Positions 36,301-44,917 of a stretch of 64,000 bases of DNA are shown here, in pieces. The translations under genes were made by a program, and so were the position numbers. The notes under the pieces were generated by a model, which saw nothing but the letters and a program-made list of their open reading frames with translations, was not told the origin of the DNA and did no database searches. The DNA comes from Ophthalmolycus amberensis (taxonomy: Eukaryota > Chordata > Actinopteri > Perciformes > Zoarcidae): NCBI GenBank assembly GCA_024529925.1, contig JAFEUB010001786.1, forward strand, positions 142,415 through 206,414, read 5' to 3'. How positions within the stretch are numbered: position 1 is the first letter of the stretch; every line of letters begins with the position of its first letter.

Positions 36301-37208
36301 ATCCCAAACTGACAAGTAAAACTCTTTGGACCAAACACAGTCACTCTGTGGTGGAAGTACATTTCTGAGGTACTTGTGCTTCACTTTGAGTATTTCCATT
36401 TACTCCATCTTTTTAAACCCACTCCACCACGTTTAAGGAGAAACTATTGTACCTTCCTCTCCTTCACAATTACTACTTACCTTACAGATTATGATTTTAC
36501 CTACAAAGCACATGATCAACTTATAAAATATGACACTGTGCCTGTAAAAGACACTCTCCAACATCATATAAAGTAAAAATAAGCTCCGCCTCCACCTGCT
36601 GTAACATTACAATGCTGCTCACATGTTGAAGCATCAGTAATGATAAAACTCTCTGAAGTCATTTTAATGTAATACTTTAAGTAAATTATGTTTCTGTTGA
36701 TACTTCAAAGTAGTAAAATATGCATACTTCTTCCACCACTGCCTACAGTACATGCATGTGATGAAAAACAACTTGCAACATCAAAAAATGATGCTTCAAC
36801 TTAATGCACCAGGAATAATACAAGATAATAAAATATGAACATAGTATTTTTCTGCATTTCTTTTGAATGCATGCCTTCTTTCACATTGTGACATGCATGT
36901 ATGTGGTATATATACACACACACGTATAAGTAGTGTTTTCACACTATGTATACTTAAGTATAAGTATCTGAGTACTTGTCCCCACCAATTAAAACAACAT
37001 GACCGAAGGACATCGTGTTTTATGTGCAGCAGCATGACGCACGTGCAGAAACAACGCATGTTGGTTTCCTACCATTGTCGCTGTGCGCCAGGAAAAGCAG
37101 ATCCCGGATGATCTGAATCAGCGTGCACAGCTGCCGGTCTTCCTGCGGGATTTTGAGCCTCACCAGCAGCTTCTTCAGCCGCTCTTCCTGCTCCTCTTTA
37201 GTCTCCAT
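12650..37208 (-). CDS. lrrk2: Leucine-rich repeat serine/threonine-protein kinase 2, complete, 51 coding exons
   Basis: Large cytosolic kinase/GTPase (ROCO family) that in mammals phosphorylates Rab GTPases on membranes and is mutated in Parkinson disease. The minus strand gives 51 coding exons, the same number as human, with domains in the order armadillo, ankyrin, LRR, ROC, COR, kinase, WD40. Summed exon lengths are 7573 nt; one surplus base in a C8 run (24671-24678, exon 21) leaves 2523 residues when discounted (human 2527). All other junction phases agree. The start ATG at 37208-37206 (METKEEQEERLKKL) has A at -3 and G at +4 and aligns with the human N-terminus; the frame is open about 36 codons further upstream. 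Diagnostic motifs: P-loop GNAGSGKT, YRDLKPHN, DYG in place of DFG, and the C-terminal helix ending EQLHHD. It is head-to-head with slc2a13. Confidence 0.95.
15764..17629 (-). other. lrrk2: lrrk2 exons 38-43: protein kinase domain
   Basis: Exons 17483-17629, 17221-17333, 16917-17107, 16597-16757, 16202-16372 and 15764-15864 encode about residues 1817-2111. The Gly-rich loop LGDGGFGTVYR, VAVK lysine (AVKIFNKH), catalytic YRDLKPHN (Asp about 1978), the unusual DYG magnesium motif (about 2001-2003, human D2017-Y2018-G2019), activation segment SSEGTPGFRAPE and DVFSFGLLLYDLLT are all intact, so the kinase should be active. Gly and Ile equivalent to human G2019 and I2020 are retained. The APE motif follows exon 41 by splicing at the PG of GTPG. 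Confidence 0.93.
15872..16060. repeat. Dispersed fish repeat abutting an lrrk2 splice acceptor
   Basis: The stretch AAGGCAACGCAAGTTTATTT, then CTTCATACGAAACATCAAAACACAAAGTGCAAAAG and A-rich sequence, resembles a family I remember as very common in teleost introns (start CAACTTTATTTATATAGCAC). It begins 7-8 bp upstream of the minus-strand acceptor of lrrk2 exon 43. Boundaries are approximate. Confidence 0.5.
17955..19927 (-). other. lrrk2: lrrk2 exons 32-37: COR domain
   Basis: Exons 19726-19927, 19449-19537, 18789-18976, 18500-18654, 18244-18387 and 17955-18146 encode about residues 1494-1816, the dimerisation module C-terminal of ROC. Conserved strings include QPVMGQLVPDSYVELE, LPHAVHFLSEAGVLLHF, LYFIDPQWLCNI, FFKLLEKFQIALPFGE, ENSEVIVRLYEMPYFPMDYW, LGQVVDHIDSLLEEWFPGLL and LLKKWALYSFEDG. 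The Tyr equivalent to human Y1699 is retained in ELYFIDPQW. The exon 34 acceptor is TAG. Confidence 0.9.
19125..19225. repeat. Dispersed repeat, second copy of the 8130-8460 element
   Basis: AACCTGCATTCTCTCTAATG, CAGGGGGCGACTCCTC and TCTGTGAGAAATGACTCTACTTCT match the slc6a15 intron copy with a few differences. It lies in the lrrk2 intron between exons 33 and 34. No coding content. Confidence 0.65.
20008..21023 (-). other. lrrk2: lrrk2 exons 29-31: ROC GTPase domain
   Basis: Exons 20800-21023, 20536-20663 and 20008-20226 encode about residues 1303-1493. Ras-like motifs are present: P-loop GNAGSGKTS (Lys at about 1330, human K1347), switch II VWDFSGGEEF (human DFAGREEF) and the G4 motif as THTD in VILVGTHTDVSD. 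Asn equivalent to human N1437 is kept (LFNIK), but the position of human R1441 is Val (NIKAVAPLSP) and that of R1398 is Gly. Exon 31 starts two codons before the R1441-equivalent codon at 20223-20221. Confidence 0.9.
21135..23925 (-). other. lrrk2: lrrk2 exons 23-28: leucine-rich repeats
   Basis: Exons 23729-23925, 23402-23643, 22686-22834, 21677-21770, 21401-21587 and 21135-21316 encode about residues 953-1302. LRR signatures are plain: LLLLDLSGNELDSL, LLRLDLSHNSLLEFP, LTRLDLQGNQLRSLP, LRQLNLSFNKITAFP, IKLLDVSKNSVENV, LRELMFSHNAIKVLDL, LEKLHLSDNKL and LTSLDVSRNADVRSFP. The region ends with MGKLGRLWDLPLDGL, as in human. It packs against the kinase in the autoinhibited human structure (established). 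The intron between exons 25 and 26 hosts copy 2 of a dispersed repeat. Confidence 0.9.
22020..22395. repeat. Dispersed repeat, copy 2 (lrrk2 intron 25)
   Basis: Homologous to 12203-12510 over AGCACCAGACTCCCTTTAGA, TTTTACTGCAGCATGGTCCG, TCTGCCCCTCTCAGTCCCGGTTCTGG and AGACAATCTTCTCGCTGA. This copy has only one CTCAGTCCCGG unit where copy 1 has six. It also contains a GC-rich centre (22110-22290) that copy 1 lacks. Orientation relative to any parent element is unknown. Confidence 0.65.
24259..25226 (-). other. lrrk2: lrrk2 exons 20-22: ankyrin-LRR linker with a frame break
   Basis: Exons 25038-25226, 24626-24741 and 24259-24323 encode the Ser-rich linker (about residues 830-952), which in human carries the 14-3-3 binding serines S910 and S935. 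Here the linker contains a QRSKSLG element at about residues 843-849 and a YISDESDD / SMDDSLVF acidic stretch like human FIPDSSMDSVF, but no clear counterpart at the S910/S935 position. Exon 21 contains a C8 run (24671-24678); read as given, the frame leads into a TGA early in exon 22, while one base fewer restores an open frame through exon 22 (KLRVKHSEPVQ) into exon 23. Confidence 0.65.
24671..24678. other. lrrk2: C8 homopolymer at the lrrk2 exon 21 frame break
   Basis: Eight C on the plus strand (eight G in the mRNA sense). With eight, exon 21 ends in phase 0 and exon 22 reads into a TGA after nine codons. With seven, exons 21, 22 and 23 join openly and the total length becomes an exact multiple of three. 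This is seen directly; whether it is an assembly error, an allele or a real change is not decidable here. Confidence 0.8.
25342..26126 (-). other. lrrk2: lrrk2 exons 18-19: ankyrin repeats
   Basis: Exons 25956-26126 and 25342-25606 encode about residues 685-829. Ankyrin-like helices are visible in MLEKACEDGDATLAECLIELGADVN (residues split over the helix-turn-helix) and in LELVELLLSRGAHEQHL. The block ends in RYTNS, joining exon 20, which corresponds to human QTNIASTLAR. The exon 18 acceptor follows a long pyrimidine tract (plus-strand 26135-26158). Confidence 0.8.
25660..25800. repeat. Dispersed repeat fragment in lrrk2 intron 18
   Basis: GCCAAGTTTCATGGCGATCC followed by CATTTCAGTCTGGGACAAAG is phrasing I recognise from a dispersed repeat frequent in teleost genomes. 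It contains no ORF. Boundaries are approximate and the identification rests on memory. Confidence 0.45.
27900..28115. repeat. Dispersed repeat fragment in lrrk2 intron 14
   Basis: GTGACCTATGACCACCAAAA, CAAATTTGAAGAAGTTGCCTCCAGGC, GATATCACGATCACGAGAATGGGACGG is close to a consensus repeated widely in fish genomes (remembered). It is likely related to the 25660-25800 fragment. It explains the long gap between exons 14 and 15 together with a G20 tract at 27720-27739. Confidence 0.5.
32058..33230 (-). other. Largest lrrk2 introns region, no feature recognised
   Basis: AT-rich intron sequence between exons 6 and 7 (33324 and 31731). It contains two near-identical GACCGTGTGAATTGT words at 33023-33038 and 33059-33073 and leads into the GAT/ATC repeat. 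No coding or RNA gene is supported. Confidence 0.5.
33232..33303. repeat. Self-complementary GAT/ATC trinucleotide repeat
   Basis: Two blocks of GAT units separated by ATCATC run into about thirteen ATC units, so the two halves can pair into a hairpin. The repeat ends about 20 bp before the splice donor of lrrk2 exon 6 (minus strand, donor at 33323-33322). Confidence 0.9.
33535..33660. repeat. Dispersed repeat fragment in lrrk2 intron 5
   Basis: GGATTTAGTGGCATCTAGTAG, GAGGTTGGAGATTGCA and CTGAACACCCCCTCTGCTGACC resemble a short dispersed element common in percomorph genomes (from memory). No ORF. Class unknown. Confidence 0.45.
36348..36739. mobile_element. MITE-like element with 10-bp terminal inverted repeats
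   Basis: GTGGTGGAAG at 36348-36357 and its exact complement CTTCCACCAC at 36730-36739 bound a 392-bp non-coding stretch rich in AAGTA/TACTT words. The ends resemble the very common fish repeat that finishes ACTTCTTCCACCACTG. It lies in lrrk2 intron 1. No clear target-site duplication is seen, so a mobile origin is an inference. Confidence 0.55.
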
Positions 37209-39257
37209 GGTCTGTGTGAAATACCGTTTAACCAGATGACGCGCATTCAGGTTTTCAGCAGTGCCCTCTCCCTCGGAAACAAGCATTCGGGGGGCGAAAA
37301 ACGGGCGAAGTGCCACTCATATCACGATATCACGTTACTGAATATTAGTTACATCATATTACATGAGCTACAATTCGGCTCCAAGTAGCTGTCACGATCA
37401 GAGAAGCTGTCGGTGTGACGGAGTTTCGGTTCAGACGTTGACATCACCGTCCTCGGCTAACTTTCCCCGACGTGTTCCTCTTTGAGGGCTTTCTGTGGTA
37501 GTAAAGCAAAGTAAAAAAACAGCGGTTTCCTCTGCTGTGTTACTCCTTCCTTACAGTCCCATCATATGACTCACGGTCAACGGGGGAAAACCACAAACAT
37601 CCCGTTTGTTGAGGAAGAAACTGGAAGTAAACACCGCGCGCAGCACCGGGAGGGTGGTTGCGGAGAATCACGTTTCACTCCCGGTAAAGTTTCTAGTCGA
37701 AACTTTCTACGTTGATTAAATCACCGCATCAAATAACGTTGGCTGTGATTGACAGCCACACTTTTAAGGGGATGACCCGAGTCGAGTCTGCTTCCTCCCA
37801 CCCGGTGTCTGATGTCTGATTTGCGGATTTTTACCGAGCAGTATGACATATAGACTTGGCGCAGATTCGCGAAAGTACTCCGTTAAAAAACAATCCGCAT
37901 TGTAATGTTTGTTTGCGATTGGGCAACGGTACGTAGCCCGTATGGCTAATATGAAAACTGCGTACAACATATTGCAATATTGATCTAAATTCGGCGTGAA
38001 GCACTTCACACAAAATTGCGATTAATTTAACAAAATCTAAACTTTTGTTTCTGTCGGTTCTGTCGCCACCACTGCGCATCTAGTAGTGTGTTTACGGTAT
38101 TTACACTGTCAGTGTGACGGGTCGTTCTTTTTAATTTTTATTTTTTTCAAAGTGATATTGTCACGTGCCTAAGTCAGCTTTAAACTGTTGTCTAAAAAAA
38201 TATAATAATAAAAACAATGAAAGATAGGGAATGAAAACGTTTTGTTTTTATTGATTATATTTAAATAAAAACAATGAATTATATTTTTATTTTTTATATT
38301 GTAAATGTTATGTATTTTATTACGTCACTTCACATTTATTTGCTGTTGCTTAACATTATTTCTGTAATGAAGGCCTCTTGCATTTGTCAAAAATTGGAAT
38401 TGGCTTGACTGAAAAAATTCTATTTGGGGATAAAAGTCAAACATAAATGAATTAATAATTTGCCTACAATAAAATAACAAAAATACAAATAGCTGACCTG
38501 ATCTAATAATTAAAAATAAGAGGTGAATTATGCCTTGATAAATAAAACCTAAATTCGACAGTTATTGTTCAGGCTTTAAAGGCGAAACAGCTGTTTTGAA
38601 AATAAGTTGTGACAGTTCATACTAGCTTTAAAGATCCTGAATGGACGTGTTCGAACGCGCCCATTTAGGATCCTCCTTTCCTGCAACGCCACCATGTGAT
38701 CCGGGGCCAACTTCCCTGTTGTTGAATTGGACAACAAGAACTCCTGCTGCGGTGCTCCAGAGTAAGCTTTTCACAGGTACACACTTCAGACGTATTGTTG
38801 AGTTTATGTTGCACATATAACATTTGTTTATTTTACTTTTTTACATGTGTGATGTTGTCGTTTTAGATTTAATCTTCCGACTAGTTCATGTTTAAGTGTA
38901 GCTCTTGCCTACCTGTCAGCTGTTCCTTGACAAACGACTCTGATTCTGTTCATGTGCAAATATTTTGGGCTTTTATTGGATGTCTGACAGCGGTTTGAGC
39001 TTGTTTGTTAGTTTGGCGCTGCGTTCTTGAGACGGTGTCAGTTTATTCCTAAATTAAATAAGTAATAAGTTGGATATTCAAAATATACTTCCCAAATACC
39101 TGTTAATGATTTGGAATGCAGATGATTATTGTTATTTATGAATAATCGCGGTCATTTTTACATTACAAGTCGTGAGACAGCATTGTTTTTAGAGGAGTTT
39201 GTTCTTTTTATGCTGAGAGCAGTCACGTGAGTGAGTCACGTGATGTAAACATTAAAC
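37209..39257. promoter_or_regulatory. Divergent lrrk2 / slc2a13 intergenic region
   Basis: About 2 kb between the start codons of two divergent genes. The lrrk2 side (37209-37740) is moderately CpG-rich and likely holds its 5' UTR and promoter; no TATA box is evident. A very AT-rich block runs from about 38130 to 38560. A GC-richer patch at 38640-38770 stands out without an assigned role. CACGTG boxes occur at 38162-38167 and twice next to the slc2a13 start (39223-39243). Confidence 0.55.
39223..39243. promoter_or_regulatory. Twin TCACGTGA boxes upstream of slc2a13
   Basis: TCACGTGA occurs at 39223-39230 and 39236-39243, 13 bp apart (about one and a quarter helical turns). The octamer is the core of the MITF/TFEB (CLEAR-type) and USF binding sites. 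The nearest candidate start codon is at 39258. Function is inferred from motif and position. Confidence 0.55.
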
Positions 39258-42200
39258 ATGGCCGCCCACGGATCACAGCGGCAGCACTGTCGCTGGTAAA
39301 GTGTCGTTTGAAGGCAGTTTGAGGCCATTTAACATGACACAACACTGAAATCTTCTGTAATAACAGAACAGAGACTCTCAGGAGCTTATGGCGAAATGTC
39401 GTTAGCAAGTAACTTAACGTTAACTGTTAGCCGTTAAAATGTCGACATGCTAGCTTCTTCCCTGTTTCTCCTCTCGAGCTGGACCTGAAGCAAATGTCAG
39501 TTGGTGATTATTGGGACGTCTGGTATTGAACATGATGCAGCATAATTAACTCGCTTTTTCCTCAACTCTGCTACGTTTTGAGGATGTTTTTTCATTTTAT
39601 TGAATGAACTCCTGGTCTCTCCCTTACGTCCAGCAGCCACGATGAAGACAGTCTGAGGCACAAGATCTCTATGGGCAGCCGGAGACAGAAAGCAGTGGAT
39701 GATGGAGAGCAGAGTCTCATTGGGTCTCCATCTGCCGCTGGTGGGGATCTCCCGGACCAAGATGCCTCCACGCCGGGGTTCGTCTACGTGTTGGCGTTCT
39801 TCTCTGCCCTGGGGGGGTTTCTCTTCGGGTATGACACCGGGGTGGTCTCTGGGGCGATGCTGCTCCTGAAGGAGGAGATGAACCTGAACGCTCTGTGGCA
39901 GGAGCTGCTGGTCTCCAGCACCGTCGGGGCCGCGGCGCTCTCGGCCCTGAGCGGAGGCTCCTTGAACGGGTGGCTGGGGCGCAGGGTCTGCATCCTGTTG
40001 GCCAGCTTCATCTTCGGCGTCGGGGGCGTCATCTTGAGCTTAGCCCCGGACAAGGTGGTTCTTCTTGTGGGCAGAGTCACAGTTGGTTTGGGCATAGGTG
40101 AGTTTGTGTCATTTTGATCCATAAAGTCTTGTCTAGCCAGGTGAAGTGAAGGGATTAGAAACACCTTGTTTCACATTGATACAGTTCCACACATTCACAA
40201 GAAGTATTCAGACCAGTAGCAGTAGTGCATTGTAAAAAAATACGCTTGTTACTTCTTGGTTTGGCTGCAAAAGTCAGACACTGACCAGAGAACAATCTTC
40301 TGCAAAGTCTGCCACCCGCCCGTCCCCACTACAGTCATGTTTGTGCTTTAATTGTTGCTACTTATGTAGCAACGGTGTCTCTCTTCAGCGGTTTACAGAT
40401 AAGTCAAATAATCCATGGAGAAGTCCTTCACACTCATAATAATCAAACGTTTCGACTGGTATGAATGTTTGATGCTATAACGCTGCATATTCAATAACAA
40501 CAAGTACACAAGCAACTTCTCCCCTCACCCCACCTGACCTGCTTTTCCAGTGTTTGCTTGTATTTGCATTGAAAGGAAGCATAGGATCGTATAAAGTGTG
40601 GAAAGTGTTGCTGCGTTCGTTAAAACAAAACCCTTTTCTTGTTTGTTTTTTTCCCATCAGGCATTGCCTCTATGACGGTTCCTGTATACATCGCTGAAGT
40701 TTCCCCCCCTCACAAGAGAGGTCAGCTGGTCACCATCAACTCCCTCTTCATCACCGGTGGCCAGTTCATTGCGAGTGTGATCGATGGAGCCTTCAGCTAC
40801 ATGAGCCACGATGGCTGGAGGTGAGCATCAGTTCTACCGCCACGCTGTCTCCTCTGCTAGTAGCTTTACATGTCAGACCTCTGCTTTAGTTGGTTTACGC
40901 TACCTCTGTCTTTGTGACTGATACAGCTTTAGTTTGGTTTACCTCATTCTCTGTCTTTGTGATTGATGAATAGAATAGAATTTAAAGCTATTATAACAGT
41001 AATGGTGGTAAAACAGTGTGAAATATAGACTGGATTAATGAAGAAACAATAAAATAGAATACAGTTATACAACCTAAATAATATAAAATAAGTGATTAAA
41101 AAAAACAATGAAACAGAATAAAATTTAAAAACTTAGACACAACAAAACTAGTGAATAGAATAATGTAAAACATGTCTATAAATCATTCTTAAAAAGGCCT
41201 GCTAGGTTTCAGGTATCAAGACTTCAGTTGCATAGTTTGCCCACCAGAGGGCACTGACTAGTTTAATTTTCAACCGTGACATATCTTGGTCACACTTCTT
41301 TATTAAATCCCCCCCAAAAAAGTAATTTTGGCTGATGACCTCTTCATAGCTATCAAAGTTTGACCCAGTACAGGACCCAGGCGGAGCGAACAGAGGATAA
41401 TACATGGACTGGGCTTTAAAAAGGCAACTGTGAACCTAAAAAAAGCCAAATTCAATGAATATTTGTGCTCTGAACACATCTGTGTGTCTTTGCTGCCTCT
41501 ATTCATGATAGAGGTTTATACAATGATGAAGCAGCTTGACATTGAGTCTTCAGACCCAGACCTGAGATTATTTGTTTAGCACCACTAACATCTCGTTCTC
41601 CCCCATACTGTAGGTACATGCTGGGTTTGTCCGTTGTCCCGGCAGTGCTGCAGTTCGTGGGCTTCCTCTTCCTGCCGGAGAGCCCCCGTTGGCTTCTCTT
41701 AAAGGGCCGGAGCCAAGAGGCCCGCCAAGCTCTCACCCGGATCAGAGGAGGCCGGAACGTTGACGAGGAGTACGACTCCATCAGAACCTGCATCGAGGAA
41801 GAGGAGAAAGAGCCGGGTGGAGGTGAAAGATATCTGTTAAAAAGAAATAAAAGGCACATGGATTCAATATTCCTTTATAGATTTTTTTTTTGTCTGTTTG
41901 CTCTTTAGGAGGCCTTGTTATTTTGCGGATCTTTAACCACGGTCCGACTCGAAGGGCTCTCATCGTTGGCTGCGGCCTCCAGATGTTTCAGCAGCTGGCT
42001 GGGATAAACACCGTCATGTAGGTCGTCTCCTCGTCTTGTATCGGCTCACGCATGATGATGATGATCTCCCTTCTGCCTGATCACATCGGCCACCAATGTA
42101 AAAGCTTCTTTTTAAAAACTTATATCCAGGTACTACAGTGCAACCATTCTGCAGATGGCGGGGGTGCGGGATGTTAAACGGGCGATCTGGTTGACTGCTG

Positions 42201-44917
42201 CAACTTCTGCCACCAACTTTGTGTTCACCCTGGTTGGAGTCTGGCTGGTGGAGCGAGTGGGCCGCAGGAAGCTGACCCTGGGCAGTCTCTTAGGTTTGTG
42301 TCTTCAGTTTTACAGTAATTAGTTGATTTATTTAAATTTCAGATTAGTTTATTACCCAGTGATTAGTCAAATAACACACAAGTAGTATATCAATCACAAC
42401 GGAATAGAATCATTTTGAAACGGAACAATTCTTGCTGGCAGTAATTTGATATTTAGCTAGTTATATTTAGCATTTAGTTACTGATAATATCTTTCTCTAG
42501 GTTTTAGTTGTAGTCTTGTGCCGAAGTCTCTTGCAGGATTTATTTCTTTATTCAGGATTTATTCTTTCTCAGAGCTTTATTTAATGAGTGGTTTTCTCTG
42601 ATGCAGGCACCGGTCTGAGTCTGACCGTTTTGGCCGTCGGGTTCTTGCTCTCGGCCCAGTTTTCTCCGCCCACCACCCTCCACCCGTCCGACGCTCAAAA
42701 CTCAAGCTGCCGACTATACGGGTAAGAGAACACGTTTTAATCATTACCTGTAATTCTGAGACGTTAGTTTGTAGTTTTTCTTATTAACAACTGCGATGTG
42801 TAGGCAAATATTGCCAGTCCAATATCCTTTTGGTTTGATTGTTGAATATTTATGTCTTGAAGAAAAGTAGGTTTAAACACTTTGTCTAAAGAGGGCCTGT
42901 AAGGACTATACAATTTCCAGTGGTAGTGTAAAAAAAAAAATTTATTTCCATCTCTTCATGAGTCCTGTTTCTGTTTCACAAATATTGAAATATCCAAAAA
43001 TCCTTTGGAGCCATCGATAAGATTAATACGCATATACGGCACTTATATTTAGCTAAATGTGACTCCTGGAGGTGAACTTTGTCTTCATTTCTGTGATGAT
43101 TCGACCAATCGCTTCACTATCTCATCACTAGTGAAGTCATCACTGCTCCGCGTTGTCTCAGAGGTTCCTTACATTCGGCTCTGTCCTCCAGGTCCTGTGA
43201 GTTCTGCATGTTGGATCCAGACTGTGGATTCTGTTATCGTGAAAACAGCAGCAGAGTGTTCGACTCCTCCTGCGTTCCCGTCAGTCAAGCGTCCACAGAT
43301 CACGCCGCCTGGGGAAGGTCAGGAGGCCCATTTTTTTTGTTTTGTTTTTCTGTGTGGATGTGAGACACCCGTGTGGTCATCATATGTTTAAAATGTGTCT
43401 TTAAAATATACCCACAGTCAAAGCCCCTGTGATCACCTTCGATCGCTTCGCACATGAAATAGTAGCAAAAGTGGCATTTATTAGAAGCAAAGACATGCAA
43501 ATGCTGGTTTCAGTTTCTTGCAATGTTTTCTTTCATCCAGGTGTTTGAACCAGACGGAGGAAACTAAGAGCCCGATGTGGGCCTACAACTACTGTCCGAC
43601 ATCTTACTCCTGGATCGTCCTGATGGGCCTCATCCTCTACCTCGCCTTCTTCGCTCCGGGTCTGAATCCACTTCGCTCATCTCGTATCCAGCTGTCTCCT
43701 TAGAATCTTTCTATGACATATGAAACATCTCTGATTGTTCTGAGCTAGTTTACATATTTCCCAACAAAAAAGAAAGAAAGAAATTAAATGTATGCACCAC
43801 GTTTTTAACTCTAGACAACCACAGAAATATCTCACACCTTTCACCGAGCGTGACACAAGCCCTTTTGGCTGATACAGGAAACAGTTGCCAGATAGAGGCA
43901 ACGCTTTTTAATATCGCACCCATGGCAAAAGGCAACCTTTTTGAGAAATTGTCGTTGCAAATTAGGTTGTTTGATTTTGGGGTAAAAACTTCGAGGAACC
44001 CGTCAACAGCATAAACAAATGTGCAAATTTATTCAAGTGAAAAAGAACCAGATGAACTTGAACACAAAAATGGAAATTTATAATGCAACATGTCACATTT
44101 TCATTTTTAAGCTGACATATAACTGCATAGTCTCTTTATTACTCAGAATATAAAGTGACGAAACATTTGTTTCCAGCGACCAAAAGTGAAAGTAGTAAAC
44201 CCTCGATGTGGTGCATCCGGTCCTGGTGATGAGAACGTCTCTGTGTGTTAGGTATGGGCACCATGCCGTGGACGGTGAACTCTGAGATCTACCCGCTTTG
44301 GGCCCGCAGCACCGGCAACGCCTGTTCAGCCGGGGTCAACTGGATCTTCAACGTCCTGGTGTCCCTGACCTTCCTCCACGTCGCTCAGTATCTGACGTAT
44401 TACGGTAAGTACACTGTCATATCGTCATGATATTGATCGTGATTGTATGAATATAAAGGTAGATCATTGTCTGCCATTTGGCTTTAAATCTCATTATAAT
44501 TGACAGGGTTCATCTTGGACTGCAATGAGATATTGTCTTTCTTTACAGGATTTGTATGAAGGCAATAAAGTAGTCTATGAATATGAGTTTAAAGTTGATC
44601 ACAATTCCTGCGGGGCATTGTGAGGGGTTGGTTTTTGGCGTTTTGCCGGTAAAACTCGTGCAAACATAAACAAAGCTTCAATCTCTTCTCCAGGGGCGTT
44701 CTTCATGTACTCGGGCCTGGTGGCGTTGGGGCTCCTCTTCGTCCTGGGCTGCCTCCCTGAGACCCAGGGCCTGCAGCTGGAGGACGTGGAGAACCTGTTC
44801 ACCGGTCCGCTCTGCTCCTGTGGAGCCGCCTCATCCACTCACAACCACGTGCAATACACCCGGGTAAACGGCAGCAACTACCTCCCCTCTGAGAACGATG
44901 CCTCAGATGTAGAGTAA
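39258..44917 (+). CDS. slc2a13: Proton myo-inositol cotransporter (HMIT), GLUT13
   Basis: H+-coupled myo-inositol importer of the sugar porter (MFS) family, brain-enriched in mammals. Ten certain coding exons: 39634-40097, 40661-40820, 41614-41822, 41909-42017, 42130-42293, 42607-42721, 43192-43317, 43541-43659, 44252-44404 and 44694-44917; phases all join. A small first exon 39258-39295 (MAAHGSQRQHCR) is inferred: it has a GTAAAG donor and joins in frame to SHDEDSLRHKISMGSRR, which parallels human LRSLSSLMGERRR. Otherwise the start is Met at 39671. With it the protein is 626 residues (human 648). Seen: GGFLFGYDTGVVSGAML, PESPRWLL (PESPR motif), GCGLQMFQQLAGINT, the long Cys-rich loop CEFCMLDPDCGFCY unique to HMIT, PETQG, and the C-terminus NDASDVE. 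Confidence 0.93.

Larger units (their letters stand above)
26429..37208 (-). other. lrrk2: lrrk2 exons 1-17: armadillo-type N-terminal region
   Basis: Exons 37073-37208, 35955-36040, 34927-35019, 34179-34263, 33714-33842, 33324-33458, 31600-31731, 30874-30993, 30001-30161, 29829-29908, 29620-29726, 29272-29401, 28903-29027, 28195-28322, 27205-27349, 26804-26943 and 26429-26548 encode residues 1 to about 684. The sequence is a helical repeat with motifs such as VGWSLLCRLIEICP, GLRALALLL and CGLKVLSALADC that match the human ARM region. In LRRK2 this part is the docking site for Rab29 and other Rabs (known for the family). Exon 9 carries a strongly acidic insert (EEGEEAENRGREEVED), like the acidic loop in human. 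Exon 19 and exon 8 use GTGAGG donors, chosen because they keep the frame. Confidence 0.85.

Noticed and set aside
37209..37316. 36-codon N-terminal extension of lrrk2
   Set aside because: In frame and open, but the Met at 37208 has a better context and aligns with the human N-terminus; the first extension codon is GTG, not ATG.
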